Assembly: GCA_001796495.1 (NCBI GenBank)
Contig: MGMR01000119.1
Coordinates: forward strand, 11,446 to 23,413
DNA: 11,968 nt
Reading direction: 5' to 3'
Origin: Chloroflexi bacterium RBG_13_51_18
GTDB lineage: Bacteria > Chloroflexota > Dehalococcoidia > Dehalococcoidales > RBG-16-60-22
The notes under the pieces were generated by a model. It did not search any database. It saw only the letters and a program-made list of their open reading frames with translations, and was not told the origin of the DNA. This document shows positions 6,621 to 11,968 of the stretch, piece after piece; positions within the stretch are counted from its first letter, which is position 1; each line of letters begins with the position of its first letter. Made by a program: the position numbers and the translations under genes.

Positions 6621-7351
6621 TGACCACTAAAACGTTAAGGAATATCGTTCAAATAGATGAAGAAAAGTGCAATGGCTGCGGCGCCTGCATTATCTCCTGC
6701 GCCGAGGGCGCCTTGAAAATCATCGACGGCAAGGCAAAGCTCATTAGTGAAAAATACTGTGACGGCTTAGGCAACTGCCTTGACTGCCCACAGGGTGCCA
6801 TCACTATTGAGAAGAGGGAAGCCGAGGACTTTGATGAAATCGCCGTCGTAAAGCGTTTACAGTCGGATAAGCCTAAAGACAATATCCCTATAGGCTGTCC
6901 TTTTACCAGTGTGAATCAGCCTGAAAACCAAAATCATATGGCATGTCCCGCAGTGGTTCTCGCCGAAGCTATGGATAAATCCAGACTAGGCCACTGGCCG
7001 GTGCAGCTAACGCTCGTCCCGCCCACTGCTCCGTTCCTGAAAGACGCTGACCTGGTGCTGGCGGCGGACTGCGTTCCCTTTGCTTACGCCGGTTTCCACC
7101 GGGACTTTCTCGGGGATAATGTAGCGCTGCTGGTTGCCTGCCCCAAGCTGGATAATTTCCAGGCGCATCAGGAAAAACTTAGCGCTGTTCTAAAAGAGTC
7201 CGGCATAAAAAGCCTGACGGTGCTGCATATGGAAGTGCCCTGCTGTTCCGGCCTGGTGCACATGGCCAAGCAGGCCATACTCGCCAGCGGCAACGTCCTC
7301 CCCTTTAAAGATATCACCATAAGCGTCAGGGGCGAGCGCAAGTCCGGCTAG
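6620..7351 (+). CDS. 4Fe-4S ferredoxin-domain protein, FrdX-like (hybrid-cluster-protein-associated type)
   Basis: This 243-aa protein has an N-terminal ferredoxin domain. The first motif is Cys17, Cys20, Cys23 and Cys27 (C-x2-C-x2-C-x3-C). The second is irregular: Cys47, Cys53 and Cys56 in YCDGLGNCLDCPQGAI. Residues 90-235 form a conserved C-terminal domain with further cysteines (93, 109, 151, 174, 208, 209), including CPFTS, LGHWPVQL, LVPP-x-APFL, ADCVPFAYAGFH and VPCCSG. Proteins of this layout are encoded beside hybrid-cluster-protein genes in anaerobes and are thought to pass electrons in nitrosative or redox stress. No hcp gene is in this window. The start overlaps the upstream stop (TAATG). 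The gene is last in the Cys-rich operon and converges on the flavodoxin gene with a 4-bp overlap of coding ends. Confidence 0.85.
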   Translation: MTTKTLRNIVQIDEEKCNGCGACIISCAEGALKIIDGKAKLISEKYCDGLGNCLDCPQGAITIEKREAEDFDEIAVVKRLQSDKPKDNIPIGCPFTSVNQPENQNHMACPAVVLAEAMDKSRLGHWPVQLTLVPPTAPFLKDADLVLAADCVPFAYAGFHRDFLGDNVALLVACPKLDNFQAHQEKLSAVLKESGIKSLTVLHMEVPCCSGLVHMAKQAILASGNVLPFKDITISVRGERKSG

Positions 7352-7911
7352 TCGGAGACCAGTTTCTTGCCCAGTTCGTAGGCGGCGGCAAGATAGTCGG
7401 GGTGGTCTTTGATTTCCCCCTTCTTGTCGACGCCTCTTATTAATAATTCTTCTTTATATTCGGCGTTGATTGCCTGGAAGAAATACTTCATCGTCAGTTT
7501 CGGCCCCTCGAAGAGCCGGATTCCCTTCGTGGCCCCCACGCAGATAAAGCCCCCCCTCTTAACCGGGATATCCAGGTTTTTCAGCACATATTTCCTCGAC
7601 CAGAATGCCTGGCACCGGCTGATAAATGCCATCAGCTGGGCGCTTACGGTATAGAAGAAGATAGGGGTAGCGACGATGATGGCGTCGGCGGCGAGTATTT
7701 TATCATAAATCCCGGTCATATCGTCTCTTAAAGGGCATTGGCCGTTCTTGAGACAGGTGTAGAGCTCCTTGCAGGGCGTAATCTTGAGCCTGTCCAGGGT
7801 TATTTTCTCCACCTCCGCCCCCTGGCTTTGCGCCCCTTTTATCGCCTCGTCGAGGAGCAAATCGGAGTTGCCCTGTATGCGCGGACTGCTCATGATAGCC
7901 AGGACTTTCAT
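7348..7911 (-). CDS. Flavodoxin-fold NADPH-dependent FMN reductase family protein
   Basis: This 187-aa protein binds FMN. The phosphate loop is SSPRIQGNS (8-16), then a DDMTGIYDKIL segment (63-73), then ATPIFFYTVSAQ (81-92) over the flavin ring. This matches the NADPH-dependent FMN reductase/iron-sulfur flavoprotein family, which moves electrons in anaerobes. Classical iron-sulfur flavoproteins carry C-x2-C-x2-C-x4-7-C just before DDM. Here the cysteines are 47, 53 and 59, and the second position is Leu50, so a normal [4Fe-4S] cluster is doubtful. AGGAGG lies about 5 bp before ATG. It follows the tautomerase gene by 48 bp on the same strand and is probably co-transcribed from the promoter at 8184-8212. 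The electron donor and acceptor are unknown. Confidence 0.88.
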   Translation of the reverse strand: MKVLAIMSSPRIQGNSDLLLDEAIKGAQSQGAEVEKITLDRLKITPCKELYTCLKNGQCPLRDDMTGIYDKILAADAIIVATPIFFYTVSAQLMAFISRCQAFWSRKYVLKNLDIPVKRGGFICVGATKGIRLFEGPKLTMKYFFQAINAEYKEELLIRGVDKKGEIKDHPDYLAAAYELGKKLVSD

Positions 7912-7959
7912 ATTGGCCTCCTATCGTCCGTCGGAAAATAGCATGTTCAGGTTTCAGGA

Positions 7960-8154
7960 CTACATCGGTGGTTTGTCGGAAAATAGTTTGCCGCCCTGCG
8001 ATATGTTTTCCGGCTTCAGCTCTACGATATCGATTTGCACGGCGGCAGCCGGGCAGCCCACGTTTTTCACAATCGCCTCGGTTACATCTTTGGCCATGCC
8101 CCGCTTCTGTTCGATAGTTCTTCCTTCAAGGATTTTTATACTTACCAGCGGCAT
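7960..8154 (-). CDS. 4-oxalocrotonate tautomerase family protein
   Basis: This 64-aa protein has the usual family length (about 62). After loss of Met the catalytic base is Pro1 (PLVSIKILEGR). Arg11 is retained, but the position of Arg39 holds Gln (in AVQIDIVEL) and the aromatic at position 50 is Ile (PENISQGG). Tautomerase superfamily members use Pro1 for keto-enol tautomerisation or related chemistry and assemble as hexamers of small subunits. The substitutions argue against 4-oxalocrotonate itself as substrate. GGAGGG lies 5 bp before ATG. It heads a minus-strand operon with the flavodoxin-fold reductase. Fold and family are sure; substrate is unknown. Confidence 0.9.
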   Translation of the reverse strand: MPLVSIKILEGRTIEQKRGMAKDVTEAIVKNVGCPAAAVQIDIVELKPENISQGGKLFSDKPPM

Positions 8155-8183
8155 ATTTACCCTCCAATCGTTATTCTAAAAAA

Positions 8184-8212
8184 AGTGTAATGCTTTATCC
8201 ATGTTGCGTCAA
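8184..8212 (-). promoter_or_regulatory. Sigma-70-type promoter for the tautomerase/flavodoxin operon
   Basis: On the minus strand TTGACG (8212-8207, five of six) is followed after 17 bp by TACACT (8189-8184, four of six). Transcription would start near 8177, some 22 bases before the ATG, leaving room for the GGAGGG site. Confidence 0.55.
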
Positions 8213-8253
8213 ATAAACATCTGTAATATATGTGATATTGGCTGACAAACGTG

Positions 8254-11200
8254 CTAAAACCGCTTTATCTTGAGCACGACAACCAGTACTATCATCAGCG
8301 ACAGGAAAACTATCCCCAGCAGCCCCCCGATAAAGTAAATCAGCCAGCCCGGGATATCCGGCATCTGATTAATAATCGTCGTCGGCACAGGCGGCGGCAC
8401 AGGCACTGATTGCACCGGAGACGTACCGGCAGGAAACGACTGTACGCCATCTAAAGCAGATAAAGACATCAGCGTATCGTTGAATGTCGGGGTCGTTTCC
8501 GGCTCTTCGGCTGGCGGAGTTTCAGCTATGATTGGTTCCGACTCCGTGATAAAGACGCTGGCAGAGCTCCATGCGCTGCTCGTGCTGGCGGTGGTTGCCC
8601 GTATTTTCCAGTAATAGGTCGTGGCATAGTCCAGACTCACATCGCATTGCCAGGCGTTTGCCGTGAGGGCATACTCGTTTATTTTCAGGATAACGGGATG
8701 TGTAAAATCGGCATCGGTGGCTACCAGTAGTTCGTATGCCTCCGCCCCGATTACCGCCGACCACTGGAAAACGGGCTTGATAGATACCCCCTCAGCCCCG
8801 GCTGCGGGCATCTCTGGCAGCAGGTTTACGCCTTCGGTGTCCATGCTGGTAGTAAACGACCTCTTTGCAGACCATGGACTGAATACCGGGGCGCAGGCCC
8901 GCACCCGCCAGTGATAGGTAGTCGCAGGCTCCAGGGCTGGCAGCCGTACGGAACTGGCGGATGTCGTCCCGTTCAGACTGGCCGGGATGGTTGAAAAGTC
9001 CGTGTTGTAGGTGCATTGCCATTCGTAATTAGTCGCCCCATCCATTGTTTCCCAGTCGATGGTTATATTCCTCACGGTGTGGTCTACCAGGCTCCCGATG
9101 CCCGGCGTTTGGTTCTCCGGTGAAATTTGTACCGCCGGCGACGTCAGCGTATCGTAATAGGTCATCAGTTTACAGTTGAAGGTGTCTATCGACCATATTC
9201 GGTTGGCACATTGCCACAGGCCGGATAACGTTGCGCCCCCGCTCAATCCGAGCGTTACTGTTTCGAAAACCGGCCCTGATGCCTGTCTGGGATTAAGGCA
9301 GCGTTCCATGCCACCGTCGCCATCGAGATTGACGGCGTATAAAACGCCGTTGCCGCAGGCGTTCAGCTGGCTGATTGCCGCCCCGGCCGGCAGGTTGCCG
9401 TCGATGCTCTCCCATTCATCGCTTTCGCCGACTATGAAGCGGTAGAGACCGCTATCGGCAGTATCGCTGGCCGCGTAAACGGCATTATTAGACTCGAAAT
9501 CAGCATCGAAAGCTACGGAAATTGAGCCGGTAAAAGGCGGCGCGGCGGCGTCGAAAGGCAGCGGCTGAAATGAAGAGCCGTTGTCGCTGGAGTAATACAC
9601 TTGGCCGTTGGTATTCCCCGCCAGTATCGCCCCGTCTTTCTCAAAATGAGGAGAAACGACCAGTGAATAAAGGGAATGAGCGCCCGCCACGGCGCCTTCT
9701 GAATAGGTCAAACCGCTATTGGTGGTCCGGTAGATTTTAGCCTGTGAGCCGTTAAAGCTGCCTGTATAAATAGTGCTTTCACCTGTAATTACCCAGGCAT
9801 CGATGGCAAAGGCCGTCCCGGTGCCGGGTTCGCGGGTAAAACGGTACTGGAAGGTCTGTCCGTTGTCTTTAGATTCCCATATTGCCGGTTTGCCGCCGCT
9901 TTCCCCGACGGTAAATAGCGTCCGGCTGTCCCCTCCGTACTGCGGCACCAGGCCTATAAAAGCCAGGTTATCCACCGCGGCGGAATCGCCGGATAAAATC
10001 CTCTCCCATGAGAGGCCGTCATCCGTGCTGCGCCAGAGATTGTGCTTCCCCCCGAAGGTAATCATGAATATATTGCTGCCAGTACCAGAGTCCGTCGACG
10101 GCGCAAAGTCGACTATGCTGGTGATGGCGGTATCTATCAGGCTGATTTGGTTCCAGCTTTGTCCCATGTCCCGGCTGATTGATAAGGCGCTGCCGCTGCC
10201 GCTGGTGGCGGCATATATCAGTCCGCTGGCGGTGAAATCAGGCGCCATCAATACGCCGGTGTCCGTGACGCCGGTGGGCTCTTTTTTACTTTTTCCCCAT
10301 GAGATGCCGCCATCCGTGCTGATGTAGGTGCGGCAGCTGTCGGCGGCGCCGGCCAGCAGGATGGAATACTGACCATCGCAACAGACTGTCAACCCGGTAA
10401 TATCGGTATTGATTTCACCGTAGGCGCTCCCGCAATTCAGGTCGGTAGCTATCGACTCCCCGGGCGCGTCGACGCCGTATATTTTATAGATATCTCCCTG
10501 CCCCGTCCCTGTGTCTACGGCTACAAAGTAATAGTTATTTCCCGAGCTGGTATCCGCATAATAATCCACCGGGAACGCAATCGCCGCCCCGCCAGCAATG
10601 GCTATGGCGCTGGGAGGGCTGGTGTTATCCTTATTTAATCTGGCCCGGCCGATAAAGGCGTTCCAGTCCGCATTGCCGATTTTATTGCAGACGAATGTAT
10701 CTGTCTCATCGGTTGCCACGGCAACTATTTGCCGGTCGGCGGCGTAATTGGGCGAGAAAACTGCTGTATATACGTCATAGTTACCTGCGGCGCTGTCCGT
10801 CCAGGTGGGGATAATGTCTCCCTCATTCAATATATAAACCCCACCGTATTCCCCGCCATCCGTGTCCCTGGTGCTCACGGCTACGATGTTGCTATTCAGC
10901 CAGGTAGCGGTTACCGATGTCACTTCTATATTACCGGCCCCCGCCCCGCCGGGACTTGCCGGCAGCGGCAGGAAGCTCTTGCCACCATCGGTAGACCGGT
11001 ATATTGCAGCCGTCGTGGCGTAATAGATGATGTTGCTATCGTATGGTGAAACTGCTATGTCCTTTATGGCATCCTGTATGTTGCCGATGCAGGACCATTT
11101 CAGCCCCCTGTCGGTGGATTTATATAGAGTAAAGGTAAGTCCTTTGCCGTAGGCGTACAGCGTGCCGTCGGCGGCCATGGTCAGGTGCTGGATATCGGAG

Positions 11201-11388
11201 CCGCCGGCTAATACCCAGCCTCCAGCCTCCCCCTCGGCGGGTATATCTACCCGCGTCCATCTTAAGGCCTGGGGAGTAGCAGAGAGTACCGGGCAGGGGA
11301 TAAAAACAAAAAAATTAAGCAGGAGAATTGTGGTGATAGCGGCGGATATTATTGAAAATGCGGTCCGGGCATTATGTTTATTTGACAC
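8254..11388 (-). CDS. Exported BNR/Asp-box beta-propeller protein with FN3-like domains and C-terminal membrane anchor
   Basis: From GTG at 11388 the protein has 1044 aa; the frame extends 12 codons further to TTG at 11424. Numbers here count from GTG. Residues 1-37 form a signal peptide (basic start, hydrophobic stretch, cleavage near VLSA/TP). Residues about 80-660 carry eight Asp boxes (S-x-D-x-G-x-[ST]-[WF]) starting near 91, 132, 357, 405, 454, 506, 555 and 600, the hallmark of BNR propellers. Two fibronectin-III-like domains (about 755-850 and 855-950) share PATTYHWRVRA / YATTYYWKIRA strands. A Pro/Thr-rich linker leads to a membrane helix (about 1015-1038) and a basic KIKRF tail. It should be surface-exposed and anchored. 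No sialidase catalytic set was identified, so a binding or structural role is at least as likely. It stands alone in its unit. Confidence 0.88.
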   Translation of the reverse strand: MSNKHNARTAFSIISAAITTILLLNFFVFIPCPVLSATPQALRWTRVDIPAEGEAGGWVLAGGSDIQHLTMAADGTLYAYGKGLTFTLYKSTDRGLKWSCIGNIQDAIKDIAVSPYDSNIIYYATTAAIYRSTDGGKSFLPLPASPGGAGAGNIEVTSVTATWLNSNIVAVSTRDTDGGEYGGVYILNEGDIIPTWTDSAAGNYDVYTAVFSPNYAADRQIVAVATDETDTFVCNKIGNADWNAFIGRARLNKDNTSPPSAIAIAGGAAIAFPVDYYADTSSGNNYYFVAVDTGTGQGDIYKIYGVDAPGESIATDLNCGSAYGEINTDITGLTVCCDGQYSILLAGAADSCRTYISTDGGISWGKSKKEPTGVTDTGVLMAPDFTASGLIYAATSGSGSALSISRDMGQSWNQISLIDTAITSIVDFAPSTDSGTGSNIFMITFGGKHNLWRSTDDGLSWERILSGDSAAVDNLAFIGLVPQYGGDSRTLFTVGESGGKPAIWESKDNGQTFQYRFTREPGTGTAFAIDAWVITGESTIYTGSFNGSQAKIYRTTNSGLTYSEGAVAGAHSLYSLVVSPHFEKDGAILAGNTNGQVYYSSDNGSSFQPLPFDAAAPPFTGSISVAFDADFESNNAVYAASDTADSGLYRFIVGESDEWESIDGNLPAGAAISQLNACGNGVLYAVNLDGDGGMERCLNPRQASGPVFETVTLGLSGGATLSGLWQCANRIWSIDTFNCKLMTYYDTLTSPAVQISPENQTPGIGSLVDHTVRNITIDWETMDGATNYEWQCTYNTDFSTIPASLNGTTSASSVRLPALEPATTYHWRVRACAPVFSPWSAKRSFTTSMDTEGVNLLPEMPAAGAEGVSIKPVFQWSAVIGAEAYELLVATDADFTHPVILKINEYALTANAWQCDVSLDYATTYYWKIRATTASTSSAWSSASVFITESEPIIAETPPAEEPETTPTFNDTLMSLSALDGVQSFPAGTSPVQSVPVPPPVPTTIINQMPDIPGWLIYFIGGLLGIVFLSLMIVLVVVLKIKRF

Positions 11389-11395
11389 ATGGCGA

Positions 11396-11424
11396 ATTTT
11401 ACTTAAAAAATATCCTAAAGTCAA
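11396..11424 (-). promoter_or_regulatory. Promoter of the BNR-protein gene, possibly giving a leaderless message
   Basis: TTGACT (11424-11419, five of six) and TAAAAT (11401-11396, five of six) are 17 bp apart on the minus strand. Start of transcription would fall at about 11390-11388, right at the in-frame GTG. The possible TTG start is itself the first three bases of the -35 box. No ribosome site precedes either start. Confidence 0.55.
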
Positions 11425-11447
11425 TATTTAGGGATAATTATTTTTAT

Positions 11448-11477
11448 TTGAACATGGTTATGTCTGGAGTATATACT
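11448..11477 (+). promoter_or_regulatory. Candidate promoter for the moeA-like gene
   Basis: TTGAAC (11448-11453, four of six) is followed after 18 bp by TATACT (11472-11477, five of six). Transcription would start near 11484, leaving a very short leader before the ATG at 11501. Confidence 0.45.
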
Positions 11478-11500
11478 TGAAACGAGGTAATTATTGGAAT

Positions 11501-11968
11501 ATGGCAAACGCGGAAAGATACGCTAACGAAATCGATGAAGGCGCCGACTATGCAGGTTATCGGGAGGCCTTTCAGCTTATTTGCGATAACGTTAAAACCG
11601 CAGGCGTTGAAGAATTGTCCCTGGCTTTAGGTGTGGACCGTATCGCCGCCGCTGATATCGTCGCGGCGGTCAGCTATCCCTCCGCCGACGTTACTCTCAA
11701 GGACGGCTATGCCGTTGTCTCATCGGATGTTGCCAAAGCATCGGTAAAGCGTCCCGTGCGTTTACAAATCGTTGGTTCCGTCTACGCCGGCGGCAGGCAT
11801 GATACGCAGGTCAAGCCCGGCAGCACGGTTAAAGTATGCTCCGGCGCCCCCATACCACCCGGCGCGGAAGCGGTGGTAGCGGAAGAGCTCTGCGAGGAAA
11901 CATCCCCAGATGAGGTCCTAATCAAAGCGGATGCCGCTAAAGGCCGCAACATTCTGGCGGCCGGGGGA
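11501..11968 (+). CDS. moeA: MoeA-type molybdopterin molybdotransferase, N-terminal part (3' end outside window)
   Basis: The 156 residues present match the N-terminal and central parts of MoeA, which inserts molybdate into adenylylated molybdopterin in the last step of molybdenum-cofactor synthesis. Key segments are YPSADVTLKDGYAV (59-72), holding the conserved DGYAV loop, YAGG (95-98), and SGAPIPPGAEAVV (114-126), equivalent to TGA-x-(L/I)P-x-GAD-AVV. The residue before DGYAV is Lys rather than the Met of the Escherichia coli protein, a variant seen in other lineages. ATG at 11501 has GAGGT (11484-11488) as a rather distant ribosome site, 12 bp upstream. The gene is divergent from the BNR-protein gene. 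A molybdenum or tungsten enzyme in the cell is implied, though none is in the window. Confidence 0.9.
   Translation, partial: MANAERYANEIDEGADYAGYREAFQLICDNVKTAGVEELSLALGVDRIAAADIVAAVSYPSADVTLKDGYAVVSSDVAKASVKRPVRLQIVGSVYAGGRHDTQVKPGSTVKVCSGAPIPPGAEAVVAEELCEETSPDEVLIKADAAKGRNILAAGG

Noticed and set aside
7930..7986. 12-bp direct repeat GTCGGAAAATAG (7930-7941 and 7975-7986), one copy in the tautomerase gene end and one in the spacer
   Set aside because: It is a single short pair without further copies or flanking structure, most likely a local duplication of the gene tail or chance.
8213..8253. Possible rho-independent terminator after the BNR-protein gene
   Set aside because: The sequence is AT-rich with no GC stem followed by a T run on the minus strand.
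8254..11388. Calling the Asp-box protein a sialidase
   Set aside because: Asp boxes alone occur in many propellers; I could not find the Arg triad with Tyr/Glu/Asp expected for sialidase catalysis.
11686..11718. Lys instead of Met before DGYAV in MoeA as a sign of altered function
   Set aside because: This substitution is common in MoeA proteins outside enterobacteria and does not mark loss of function.

Overview
The window looks like a chromosome segment from an anaerobic bacterium with about mid-50s % GC. Fe-S proteins, a flavodoxin, CoA-thioester genes and a molybdenum-cofactor gene all point to anaerobic metabolism. GTG starts are used alongside ATG, and one large exported protein carries a C-terminal membrane anchor without an LPXTG-type motif. 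The style of the gene set is reminiscent of Chloroflexota (Dehalococcoidia-like) or sulfate-reducer genomes. This is an impression from gene content only and no taxonomic marker is present.

Left part (1-4816): a plus-strand operon runs in from the left edge and holds the C-terminal part of a CaiB/BaiF (family III) CoA-transferase, a short-chain dehydrogenase and a methylmalonyl-CoA-epimerase-like VOC protein. It meets, tail to tail with only 3 bp between stop codons, a two-gene minus-strand operon: an enolase-superfamily (muconate-lactonizing type) enzyme followed by a MmgE/PrpD-family protein. Together the five genes look like a catabolic island for a branched or unsaturated carboxylic acid or its CoA thioester. 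The substrate cannot be read from the sequence.

Middle (4817-8154): a short divergent promoter region leads into a plus-strand DUF4037 protein with a nucleotidyltransferase-like motif. Next comes a compact cysteine-rich cassette: a zinc-ribbon-type 76-aa protein, a 51-aa four-cysteine protein that standard length cut-offs would miss, and a ferredoxin-like protein of the type found beside hybrid-cluster protein genes (often called frdX). A CRP/FNR-type palindrome sits just upstream, placed as a class II activator site would be. The cassette converges, with overlapping stop codons, on a minus-strand pair encoding a 4-oxalocrotonate-tautomerase-like protein and a flavodoxin-fold reductase. Both of these lack residues expected in the best-known members of their families.

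Right part (8254-11968): a large minus-strand exported protein (signal peptide, eight Asp-box/BNR motifs, two fibronectin-type-III-like domains, C-terminal membrane segment) is probably displayed on the cell surface. Its likely promoter lies so close to the GTG start that the message may be leaderless. Divergent from it, the 5' end of a MoeA-type molybdopterin molybdotransferase gene runs off the right edge. There is no sign of insertion sequences, prophage, CRISPR arrays, tRNA or rRNA. No intergenic stretch exceeds 150 bp.
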